9,115 nucleotides of DNA from JAMCQB01 sp947085305 (GCA_947085305.1 CAMTVV010000030.1:1-9115); one strand, 5' to 3'. Counted from the stretch's first letter, positions 1 to 6,288 are shown. Notes: generated by a model not told the origin, from the letters alone. Program-made: numbers and translations.

Positions 1-977
1 CTGCGCTCGTTGAGATATCAAAGAAATTCCACACAAAGGTCATAACTACATCCTACAAGGCAAAACTTACTGGAGCAATCCACATAGAATATGATGAACA
101 CAGGGCAAAGGAAATAGCCAGAGAGATAGTAAAGGTCGCTATTGACAACTATCCCAACAGGACCAAAAAAGGAAGTCATGTTACTAAGACATTTCCTCTT
201 ATCGGCGGATTTTCGCACGAATACATAGAGTATATGCAGGGGGGCACATGGCGCGGCTCATTCAGGCCGCTCAATGATGCAATTATCGCCGGCAGGGTAC
301 GCGGCGTTGTCGGCATGGCAGGATGTGATAATCCAAGGGTGCAGTCAACCGGTATTCACAAATTTCTGGCAACCGAACTTATAAGAAGCGATGTGCTTGT
401 AGTTGCTACTGGATGCGGGGCTGCGGCTTGCAGCACAATGGGTTATCTGACTCCAGAAACCGCTTTGGAAATGGCTGGTCCTGGATTGAGAGAAGTATGT
501 GAAGCCATAGGAATTCCCCCGATACTGCATTTAGGCGCGTGTGTAGATAATTCGAGAATATTGACCATATTGACGGCAATGGCAGCAGAAGGCGGATTGT
601 CTGACGCGATAGGCGGAATGCCAGGGGTCGGAATTGCGCCAGAGTGGATGTCAGAAAAGGCGTTAGCTATCGGAACATATTTTGTGGTATCAGGCGTCCC
701 TGTTATCTTTGGAGGAAAATCACCTGTAGGATCAAGCAAAGAGGTCACCAGAATCATGACAGAGGTATGGTTAGAAAGATTCCAAGGAGCATTCCATTTC
801 GAAGAGGACCCTGAAAAAATGCTTGAGATTGCCCTTAATTATATTGATAATGCAAGGGCAGCGCTGAAGCTGAGGCCGTATGAACCTGGCAGGTTCGGCA
901 CGGAACGTGTTCTCATGGATATGGCTGCACGGCGCGAGATAGAAAGAGGCGTGGCAAAGCCGCATATCGGGTTATAA
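1..977 (+). CDS. cooS: Ni-containing carbon monoxide dehydrogenase, catalytic subunit, C-terminal half (5' end outside window)
   Basis: This is the C-terminal part of an anaerobic Ni-Fe carbon monoxide dehydrogenase, a cytoplasmic enzyme that interconverts CO and CO2 at the C-cluster. The reading frame starts at base 3, is open to the left edge and gives 324 residues; CooS proteins are usually about 630-680 residues, so roughly half is missing. Three C-cluster cysteine motifs are visible: GCDNPR (Cys codon 324-326), TGCGAAACS (414-416) and GACVDNSR (540-542). They match Cys446, Cys476 and Cys526 of the Carboxydothermus/Rhodospirillum numbering. The first two are 30 residues apart, as in that numbering; the last two are 42 apart rather than 50. 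The conserved lysine of WMSEKA follows (about residue 219). The ATG at 234 is internal, because homologous sequence continues upstream in frame. The B- and D-cluster motifs and the remaining C-cluster ligands would lie left of the window. The gene is the first visible member of the operon with the NuoEFG-like genes. Confidence 0.95.
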   Translation, partial: ALVEISKKFHTKVITTSYKAKLTGAIHIEYDEHRAKEIAREIVKVAIDNYPNRTKKGSHVTKTFPLIGGFSHEYIEYMQGGTWRGSFRPLNDAIIAGRVRGVVGMAGCDNPRVQSTGIHKFLATELIRSDVLVVATGCGAAACSTMGYLTPETALEMAGPGLREVCEAIGIPPILHLGACVDNSRILTILTAMAAEGGLSDAIGGMPGVGIAPEWMSEKALAIGTYFVVSGVPVIFGGKSPVGSSKEVTRIMTEVWLERFQGAFHFEEDPEKMLEIALNYIDNARAALKLRPYEPGRFGTERVLMDMAARREIERGVAKPHIGL

Positions 978-1047
978 ATAGCTCATAGCTCATGGCTCAT
1001 AGTTCATAAAAAACTATCAGCTATGAGCTGTCAACCATGAGCTAATA
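978..1047. repeat. 70-bp heptad repeat with inverted symmetry (ATAGCTC family)
   Basis: The gap begins directly after the cooS stop codon with ten consecutive 7-bp units. The left four are variants of ATAGCTC (two exact copies at 978-991, then ATGGCTC and ATAGTTC). The right half carries the complementary type, GCTATGA and ACCATGA. The array can fold back: 986-995 pairs perfectly with 1035-1044 (10 bp), 996-1002 pairs with 1021-1027, and 999-1004 pairs with 1012-1017 around a 7-nt loop. The last two are alternatives. No T-tract follows, so it is not a standard intrinsic terminator. It ends one base before the ribosome binding site of the next gene. The coordinates and pairing were read directly; the function is unknown. 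Confidence 0.85.
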
Positions 1048-1057
1048 CGGAGGATAA

Positions 1058-1543
1058 ATGAAGATAGAAGAACTGGAAATTGATGATTACTACGCGGGCT
1101 TTTCAGATGCCCTCAGCGAGGGAGAGAAAAAGAAAGGACTCCTCATCCATGCCTTCCAGCGGATACAGAAGGACCACAACTATCTGCCGGAGGATGAATT
1201 GAGGGCGCTGTCAAAGAATCTCGACATCCCTCTTGCGGAGGTTTACAGCGCAGCCTCATTCTACAAGCACTTCTATTTCAAGCCGAGGGGCAAGAATATC
1301 GTCTGTGTCTGTGTTGGAACGGCCTGCCACGTGAGGGGTGCGGCAAAGATACTCGAAAAGATCGAGGAGAACTTCGGCATCAAGGAAGGAGAAACAACGC
1401 CCGATCTGTCGGTCACTCTCGAAACCGTCGGCTGCGTCGGGTGCTGCGGTCTTGCGCCGGTTGTGACGGTCAACGAGGATATCTTTGGGGACCTTTCTCC
1501 AAAAAAGGCGGACAAAATGATAAGTCAGGTCAAGGGGAAATGA
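1058..1543 (+). CDS. NuoE/HndA-like [2Fe-2S] thioredoxin-fold subunit
   Basis: This 161-residue protein belongs to the 24-kDa subunit family (NuoE of complex I, HndA of NADP-reducing hydrogenase, HydC of bifurcating hydrogenase); E. coli NuoE has 166 residues. The N-terminal helical part (about 1-75) is followed by a thioredoxin-like domain with the [2Fe-2S] ligands Cys85-x4-Cys90 and Cys126-x3-Cys130. In such complexes this subunit sits beside the flavin subunit and takes part in electron flow to or from NAD(P)H. The start is firm: GGAGG at 1049-1053 precedes the ATG, and an in-frame TAA (1055-1057) directly abuts it. The stop lies one base before the ATG of the NuoF-like gene, so the two are probably translationally coupled. 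The exact family member (Nuo, Hnd or Hyd type) cannot be decided from sequence alone, so no symbol is given. Confidence 0.93.
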   Translation: MKIEELEIDDYYAGFSDALSEGEKKKGLLIHAFQRIQKDHNYLPEDELRALSKNLDIPLAEVYSAASFYKHFYFKPRGKNIVCVCVGTACHVRGAAKILEKIEENFGIKEGETTPDLSVTLETVGCVGCCGLAPVVTVNEDIFGDLSPKKADKMISQVKGK

Positions 1544-1544
1544 C

Positions 1545-3443
1545 ATGGGGAAATTGAAGACATTAGATGATCTGAGGGCGCTTAGGAAAAGCCTCGAGGC
1601 CGGGACATTCGACCCTGATGTGCCGAGGATAAGGCTCTGCAGCGGCACGGCATGCACGGCCACAGGCACGCCCGGGGTTTTGACGGCCCTTGAAGAGGAA
1701 GCGTCCAGGAAGGGGATAAAGGTCGACATCGTGAAAACAGGGTGTCAGGGCTTGTGCCAGAAGGGCCCTGTTATGAAGGTGGAACCGCAGGAGATCTTCT
1801 ACCAGAAGGTGAAACCGGAACATGCCAGATGGCTGCTGGACTACACGGTTATAGGCGGAACGCCTTACCGCCAGGGTCTCTACAGGGAAAGTTTCCTGAA
1901 CGAACCCATACCGGAGATGACGGAGGTTCCTTTCTACAAGAAGCAGATGAGGATCGTTCTCAGAAATAACGAGCTCATTGATCCCCGCAATATCTCTCAT
2001 TACATTGCAGTCGGAGGGTATTCAGCCCTCGAAAAAGCCCTCGGCTCCATGACCCCTGACGCAGTATTAAGCGAGGTTGACAGGGCCAACCTCAGGGGAA
2101 GGGGCGGCGCAGGGTTCCCGGCGGGAAAGAAATGGAAGCATACAAAAAGCTCCGCCGGGAAGATAAAATTTGTCATTGCAAACGGAGACGAAGGCGACCC
2201 CGGCGCATTTATGGACAGGTCGGTCATGGAAGGCGACCCTCACAGCCTTTTTGAGGGAATGCTCTTGTGCGCATATGCGATAGGCGCTGAGCACGGACTC
2301 ATCTATGTGAGGCATGAATATCCGCTCGCTGTAAAGAACCTTATGATTGCAATAAGGCAGGCAGAGGAACTTGGTCTTCTCGGTGATAACATCCTCGGCA
2401 GCGGGCTGAACTTCAGGATACGCATACGGGAAGGCGCAGGGGCCTTTGTCTGCGGCGAATCAACCGCGCTCGTGGCTTCGGTTGAAGGGGGAAGGGGATT
2501 CCCGAGGCCCAGACCCCCGAGGCTTTCGGAGCGGGGCGGAGGCGTCTGGGGTTATCCGAGCAACCTCAACAACATAGAGACCTATGCCTTTGTTCCACAC
2601 ATTATCAACAACGGCGCTGACTGGTTCCTCGGCATAGGCACGAAGTCTTCACCCGGCACAAAGGTCTTTGCGCTTACAGGGAAGATTGTGAACACAGGAC
2701 TCGTCGAGGTGCCCATGGGGATAACCCTGAGGGAGATAATCTATGACATAGGCGGCGGTATCCTTGGGGGTAAGAAATTCAAGGCTATCCAGACAGGCGG
2801 ACCTTCGGGCGGCTGCATCCCTGAGAGCCTGATTGATACGGCTGTGGACTTCGACACCCTGACGGCTATAGGCTCGATGATGGGCTCCGGCGGCATGGTC
2901 GTAATGGACGAGGATAACTGTATGGTTGATGTGGCGAAGTATTTCCTCTCCTTCTGCCAGTCAGAGTCCTGCGGCAAGTGTCCCCCGTGCAGAATCGGCT
3001 CATACCAGATGCTCCAGATACTCGAAAAAATAACCTCAGGAAAGGGAGAAGAGGGGGACATAGAGAGACTCGAAAGAATAGGTGTTCAGATAAAAGAGAG
3101 TTCCCTCTGCGGCCTCGGAAGCAGTGCGCCCAACCCTGTCCTTACAACGATAAAATATTTCAGGGAAGAATACGAGGAGCATGTTCGCGATAAATATTGC
3201 AGGGCAAAGGCATGCAGCGGGCTCGGTGTATTCAGCATCGACCATGACGAGTGTTTCCTCTGCGGATTATGCAAAGAGGCATGTGCGTTTGACGCAGTGA
3301 AGGAGACCTCAAGGTCATTCTTCATAGACCAGGATTACTGTACAAAATGCAAGGCATGTTACCTTGCATGCCCGATTGGCGCAGTGAAAATAGAAAAGGT
3401 TAAGGTTAAGGCTAAGGTTGAGGTTAAGGTTGAGGTTGAGTAA
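1545..3443 (+). CDS. NuoF/HndC/HydB-like NAD(P)H-binding flavoprotein with extra Fe-S domains
   Basis: This 632-residue cytoplasmic flavoprotein would exchange electrons between NAD(P)H, FMN and Fe-S clusters. Domains in order: a thioredoxin-like [2Fe-2S] domain (Cys32-x4-Cys37, Cys67-x3-Cys71); the nucleotide/FMN core with GRGGAGFPAG (185-194), NGDEGDPGAFMDR (213-225) and GESTALVASVEGGRG (304-318); an SLBB-type region; the N3-like [4Fe-4S] site (Cys476, 479, 482 and 522); and a two-cluster ferredoxin domain (Cys570/573/576/580 and 599/602/605/609). E. coli NuoF (about 445 residues) has only the core plus N3, so this is the longer form seen in NADP-reducing and electron-bifurcating hydrogenases and in some formate dehydrogenases. 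The Shine-Dalgarno AAGGGGA (1532-1538) lies inside the end of the NuoE-like gene. The C-terminus is odd: residues from about 618 are a Lys/Glu-Val repeat encoded by the hexamer repeat at 3396-3440. Whether the acceptor is NAD or NADP is not evident. Confidence 0.94.
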   Translation: MGKLKTLDDLRALRKSLEAGTFDPDVPRIRLCSGTACTATGTPGVLTALEEEASRKGIKVDIVKTGCQGLCQKGPVMKVEPQEIFYQKVKPEHARWLLDYTVIGGTPYRQGLYRESFLNEPIPEMTEVPFYKKQMRIVLRNNELIDPRNISHYIAVGGYSALEKALGSMTPDAVLSEVDRANLRGRGGAGFPAGKKWKHTKSSAGKIKFVIANGDEGDPGAFMDRSVMEGDPHSLFEGMLLCAYAIGAEHGLIYVRHEYPLAVKNLMIAIRQAEELGLLGDNILGSGLNFRIRIREGAGAFVCGESTALVASVEGGRGFPRPRPPRLSERGGGVWGYPSNLNNIETYAFVPHIINNGADWFLGIGTKSSPGTKVFALTGKIVNTGLVEVPMGITLREIIYDIGGGILGGKKFKAIQTGGPSGGCIPESLIDTAVDFDTLTAIGSMMGSGGMVVMDEDNCMVDVAKYFLSFCQSESCGKCPPCRIGSYQMLQILEKITSGKGEEGDIERLERIGVQIKESSLCGLGSSAPNPVLTTIKYFREEYEEHVRDKYCRAKACSGLGVFSIDHDECFLCGLCKEACAFDAVKETSRSFFIDQDYCTKCKACYLACPIGAVKIEKVKVKAKVEVKVEVE

Positions 3444-3478
3444 AAGTTTTTCTTAACCTTAACCTCAATCTCAACCTA
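3396..3478. repeat. Hexamer repeat forming a hairpin across the NuoF-like stop codon
   Basis: Seven consecutive 6-bp units of AAGGTT/GAGGTT type run from 3396 to 3437 inside the coding sequence. After the stop codon, four units of the complementary type (AACCTT, AACCTC, AATCTC, AACCTA) run from 3455 to 3478. Positions 3415-3440 can pair with 3452-3477 as a 26-bp stem with four mismatches, all A/G changes that leave A-C or G-U type oppositions. The 11-nt loop contains the TAA stop codon. The arm's other side ends 11 bases before the Shine-Dalgarno of the next gene. It could stabilise mRNA ends or influence coupling; no T-tract follows, so it is not a clear terminator. Confidence 0.85.
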
Positions 3479-3489
3479 ATTTGGAGTTT

Positions 3490-3494
3490 GGAGG
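3490..3494 (+). promoter_or_regulatory. Ribosome binding site that fixes the start of the small Fe-S gene
   Basis: GGAGG lies 4 bases before the ATG at 3499. A possible TTG start at 3481 in the same frame has no Shine-Dalgarno at a suitable distance, and that reading would place this GGAGG inside the gene. Confidence 0.75.
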
Positions 3495-3498
3495 TTAC

Positions 3499-4086
3499 AT
3501 GACAGAGCAGAAAGAGAAAAAGGTCGAGGATATCAAGAAAGAGGCAGAGGCCAGGAAATGCCCTGTCAACAAGTCCCTTTACTACATAGAAGAGTTTCTT
3601 GCAGGTCCGATGTGCGGGAAATGCTTCCCATGCGAGATGGGTGTTTACGAGGCAGGGATAAGGCTCAAAGATATTACTGAAGGAAAAGGCTCTGAGGCTG
3701 GTATCTTTGCCATAAGAAGAATAGCTTCGGATATGCTCGAATCATCAAGATGCAAAAGAGGAAAGGACACGGCAAAATTCATCCTCGAATGGATGGGGAC
3801 GGATGTTTTTAAAGAGCATGTCGAGGGAAGATGCCCGGACAGGGATTGCATCTCATTAATAGAATACAGGATAATCCCTGATAACTGCATTATTTGCGGG
3901 TTATGCCAGGATGCGTGTAAAGATAATGCGATCATTGGAGAAAGGAAAAAAGCCTACAAGAGCGGTTATCTGCCGTTTGAGATAAGACAGAAAAGATGCA
4001 CTAAATGTGGGGACTGCATAAAGGTATGTCCGACAAATGCGATTATAATTGTTGATGTGAAGAGCAAAGAGCCGGTCGGAGTATAG
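3499..4086 (+). CDS. Stand-alone iron-sulfur protein resembling the C-terminal module of the NuoF-like subunit
   Basis: This 195-residue protein has no flavin or nucleotide domain. Residues 28-100 match the N3-cluster domain of NuoF: Cys39, Cys42, Cys45 and Cys85. The 40-residue step from the third to the fourth cysteine is the same as in the adjacent NuoF-like protein (Cys482 to Cys522). A Cys112-x4-Cys117 pair corresponds to Cys552-x4-Cys557 there. A two-cluster ferredoxin domain follows (Cys130/133/136/140 and Cys167/170/173/177). The protein is thus collinear with the last 165 or so residues of its upstream neighbour and could carry three [4Fe-4S] clusters. No signal peptide or membrane segment is seen, so it is probably cytoplasmic. 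Its N-terminus is charged and lysine-rich. I infer that it wires electrons between CooS and the flavin/NuoG-like subunits, in place of a CooF-type ferredoxin. The name is structural only and the true partner is unknown. Confidence 0.85.
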   Translation: MTEQKEKKVEDIKKEAEARKCPVNKSLYYIEEFLAGPMCGKCFPCEMGVYEAGIRLKDITEGKGSEAGIFAIRRIASDMLESSRCKRGKDTAKFILEWMGTDVFKEHVEGRCPDRDCISLIEYRIIPDNCIICGLCQDACKDNAIIGERKKAYKSGYLPFEIRQKRCTKCGDCIKVCPTNAIIIVDVKSKEPVGV

Positions 4087-4088
4087 TA

Positions 4089-4158
4089 ATTTATGATTTG
4101 TGATTGCAGACTGCTGATTTAAAATCTGAAATCATAAATCTGAAATCATAAATTTATA
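4089..4158. repeat. 70-bp heptad repeat with inverted symmetry (ATCTGAA/ATCATAA family)
   Basis: Ten consecutive 7-bp units fill the gap from two bases after the stop codon to the base before the GGGAGG ribosome binding site (4159-4164). In this register every unit starts with A, and nine of the ten with AT. The 14-bp pair AAATCTGAAATCAT is repeated exactly at 4122-4135 and 4136-4149. The ends are complementary: 4088-4099 pairs perfectly with 4143-4154 (12 bp). The sequence is unrelated to that of the 978-1047 array, but length, period and placement agree. Function is unknown and no terminator T-tract is present. Confidence 0.85.
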
Positions 4159-4169
4159 GGGAGGCAAAC

Positions 4170-6170
4170 ATGGTAAAACTCACGATAGACGGCAAAGAAG
4201 TTCAGGTCATTGAGGGCGCCAACCTCATTGATGCGGCAGAGCTTGCAGGGATACATATCCCCAACCTTTGCTATTTAAAGGGCATGCCCGGGATCGGCGC
4301 ATGCAGGCTGTGCCTTGTGGAGATAGAGGGCTCGAAAGCTCCTATGATAGCCTGCAATACAAAGGTCAAAGAGGGCATGGCGGTTAATACGAGGTCAGAG
4401 AAGATTGAGGAGACAAGGAAATTCGTCATTGACCTCATACTCTCGATGCATCCTCTGGATTGCATGACATGCACGAAGGCAGGCGTCTGCAATCTCCAGC
4501 AGTATGCCTATGACTTTGAACTCAAGGAATCCACATTTACAAGAAAGAAATTCGGGTTTTCCATTGATGAGGCGAATCCGTTTATAAAACGCGACCCTGA
4601 CTACTGCATCCTCTGCGGCAGATGCGTGCGCGTATGCAAACATCAGGGGACAAATGTCCTCGACTTCATGGGAAGGGGCGTCGGCGCAAAGGTCATTACT
4701 GCAAATGATAAACCATTGCAGGACTCCTCTTGCACATTCTGCGGCAGTTGCGTTGATGCGTGTCCGGTCAATGCGCTCCTCGAAGCCGACAGGTGGAGAA
4801 AAGGAAGGGAATGGGAATATGAAAAATCAAGTTCTGTATGCCTCCTCTGCGGAAACGGCTGCGACATAACAGTCAGCACAAAGGAGGGAAGGGTTGCAAA
4901 GATAAATTCAGGAGGAGCAGACGGCTCTGCTGAAAAATATATCTGTGCATACGGAAGATTCGGATTCGACTGCATAGAGGCAGAGACAAGGGTGACTTCC
5001 CCGATGAAAAAGGTCGGCAATGAGCTTAAGGAGACAACATGGGAAGAGGCAATCAGTATGGTTGCGGAAAAACTTAAGCATGCAGGAGCATCTACAGGCT
5101 TTATAAGCACAGGCAGCATTCTCAATGAGGATGCCCTGGTTTTAAAGCAACTCGCTGAGGCTGTGGACACAAGAAACATCGGCACAACTGTAAACCTTTA
5201 TTCTGATGCTGATTCACTTAAGAATGAAAGCGCGGATATTGATTCGGCAGACCTTATTATACTCGCAGGTCTCGACCCGAATCAGTGGACAAGGGTTCTC
5301 CCGGCGCTGGATGCAGCGGTAAGAAGAAGGGTAAATTCGGGCGCAAAACTGATTGTGATAAATTCAGGCGATACAAGAATCTCGTCTGCTGCAACGCTCC
5401 ACCTTAAAGGCGATGAGGCACAGATACTATCTGAAATTGCACAGGGTGTTATCTCAAAAGGCGGCAAGGCCCCAAAAGATATGGTTCAGGCGCTTGTTTC
5501 CATTGAACCGTCGGATGATGCGGTAAAAGGCGCAGAGCTTTTAATGGCGGCGAATAACCCTTTGATACTTTCATCCCCTGCCCTGTATGATGCAGCAGCC
5601 AATCTCTCACTCATTAAAGGCACTGCAGTGGCGGTTTCCATAGAGAGCAATGCAAAGGGCATTGTGCTTATGGGGATTGAAGGAGGCGGGAAGTCCTATA
5701 AGGAAATGGCGGACGAAGGCATGAAGGTACTTTATGCAATAGGAGAGCTTCCCCTGAACAAGAGACCGAAGACCGAGTTTCTCATAGTCCAGAACTCACA
5801 TATGACAGAGCTTGCAAAACAGGCGGATATAGTGCTTCCATCAGCAGCATTCCTTGAGGCATCAGGAACAATGGTTGATTATATGGGAAGGTTAAAATGC
5901 CTCTGCAAGGCAGTTGAGCCGGCAGGACAGGCAAGGCCTCACAGGGAGATATTTATGGCGGCGTTAAAGGCGCTCGGCAAGGAAATCAAGGAGCCAAAGG
6001 ACACAGACATCAAGAAGGCATTAAAAGCAAAGCCAAAGATTTCACTTAAGCCGTTCAAGAAAAAAGAGGGTTTTGATGTCGATCCTCAGGATATGATAGA
6101 GTCGATCAATGCCTCTGTCATTAACGGCTCAAGGCTCCTCTGGCTTAAGGAATCGAAGGTCCTCGTGTAA
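4170..6170 (+). CDS. NuoG-like multi-cluster iron-sulfur protein with a reduced molybdopterin-type domain
   Basis: This 666-residue protein matches the 75-kDa complex I subunit (NuoG) and the N-terminal half of cytoplasmic NAD-linked formate dehydrogenases. In order it has a plant-type [2Fe-2S] domain (Cys34, 45, 48 and 62); the His-ligated cluster motif His94-x3-Cys98-x2-Cys101-x5-Cys107; a two-cluster ferredoxin domain (Cys146/149/152/156 and Cys188/191/194/198); and a Cys224-x2-Cys227-x3-Cys231-x27-Cys259 cluster at the head of a molybdopterin-oxidoreductase-like domain. That last domain is only about 400 residues. I see no selenocysteine or obvious Mo-ligand cysteine, so it is probably structural as in NuoG. 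Full-length formate dehydrogenases are around 900 residues. No hydrogenase H-cluster motifs are present. Its GGGAGG ribosome binding site (4159-4164) is 5 bases before the ATG. It is the last gene of the operon before a terminator. Family placement is firm; the substrate role is inferred. Confidence 0.9.
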   Translation: MVKLTIDGKEVQVIEGANLIDAAELAGIHIPNLCYLKGMPGIGACRLCLVEIEGSKAPMIACNTKVKEGMAVNTRSEKIEETRKFVIDLILSMHPLDCMTCTKAGVCNLQQYAYDFELKESTFTRKKFGFSIDEANPFIKRDPDYCILCGRCVRVCKHQGTNVLDFMGRGVGAKVITANDKPLQDSSCTFCGSCVDACPVNALLEADRWRKGREWEYEKSSSVCLLCGNGCDITVSTKEGRVAKINSGGADGSAEKYICAYGRFGFDCIEAETRVTSPMKKVGNELKETTWEEAISMVAEKLKHAGASTGFISTGSILNEDALVLKQLAEAVDTRNIGTTVNLYSDADSLKNESADIDSADLIILAGLDPNQWTRVLPALDAAVRRRVNSGAKLIVINSGDTRISSAATLHLKGDEAQILSEIAQGVISKGGKAPKDMVQALVSIEPSDDAVKGAELLMAANNPLILSSPALYDAAANLSLIKGTAVAVSIESNAKGIVLMGIEGGGKSYKEMADEGMKVLYAIGELPLNKRPKTEFLIVQNSHMTELAKQADIVLPSAAFLEASGTMVDYMGRLKCLCKAVEPAGQARPHREIFMAALKALGKEIKEPKDTDIKKALKAKPKISLKPFKKKEGFDVDPQDMIESINASVINGSRLLWLKESKVLV

Positions 6171-6200
6171 TCCGCTCTGTGTGCGGTCAGCGAGGCCGCG

Positions 6201-6233
6201 AAAAGCCCTGCCGAATTCGGCAGGGCTTTTTTT
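6201..6233 (+). terminator. Intrinsic (Rho-independent) terminator of the CO operon
   Basis: Positions 6201-6230 are a perfect 30-bp palindrome with a GC-rich stem (CCCTGCCG facing CGGCAGGG) and AATT at the centre, followed by an uninterrupted run of seven T on the + strand. It lies 31 bases after the NuoG-like stop codon. Because the palindrome begins with AAAA, it could also stop transcription from the opposite side, though no minus-strand gene is seen nearby. Confidence 0.95.
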
Positions 6234-6259
6234 GAATGAAGTGAGCTAAAAGCCTGTGA

Positions 6260-6265
6260 GATAAT
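6260..6265 (+). promoter_or_regulatory. Possible -10 element upstream of the FolD-like gene
   Basis: GATAAT matches the sigma-70 -10 consensus at five of six positions and lies 23 bases before the FolD-like start, downstream of the terminator, so a promoter is expected here. The best -35 candidate, TTGAAT (6232-6237), is 22 bases away, which is too far for a good promoter. The call is therefore weak. Confidence 0.3.
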
Positions 6266-6288
6266 CGATATGCTAAAGGAGAAGAATC

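Noticed and set aside
234..977. Reading the ATG at 234 as the start of a separate 247-residue protein
   Set aside because: The frame is open to the left edge and the upstream codons continue CooS-like sequence; no ribosome binding site precedes 234.
978..1047. Reading the intergenic repeats as CRISPR arrays or intrinsic terminators
   Set aside because: The units are 6-7 bp with no spacers between them, and no T-tract follows the hairpins; the clear terminator of the operon is at 6201-6233.
1256..2000. Minus-strand open frames of 157 and 145 residues opposite the NuoE- and NuoF-like genes
   Set aside because: They overlap genes with clear family motifs, show no recognisable domains and are expected as shadows in GC-rich third positions.
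3481..3498. TTG at 3481 as the start of the small Fe-S gene
   Set aside because: The ATG at 3499 has GGAGG at 4 bases. The TTG has no such site and would only add six residues that encode the ribosome binding site itself.
4643..5185. Minus-strand open frame of 180 residues opposite the NuoG-like gene
   Set aside because: The opposite strand carries intact cluster motifs and the antisense product has no recognisable features.
1058..6170. An [FeFe]-hydrogenase (HydABC/HndABCD type) operon
   Set aside because: The NuoE- and NuoF-like proteins fit, but the large subunit has none of the H-cluster motifs (TSCCPxW, MPCxxK type) and the cooS gene occupies the catalytic position in the cluster.
6172..6186. 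Small CCGC/GCGG hairpin just after the NuoG-like stop codon
   Set aside because: Only four base pairs with a 7-base loop; the strong terminator close downstream explains the region.
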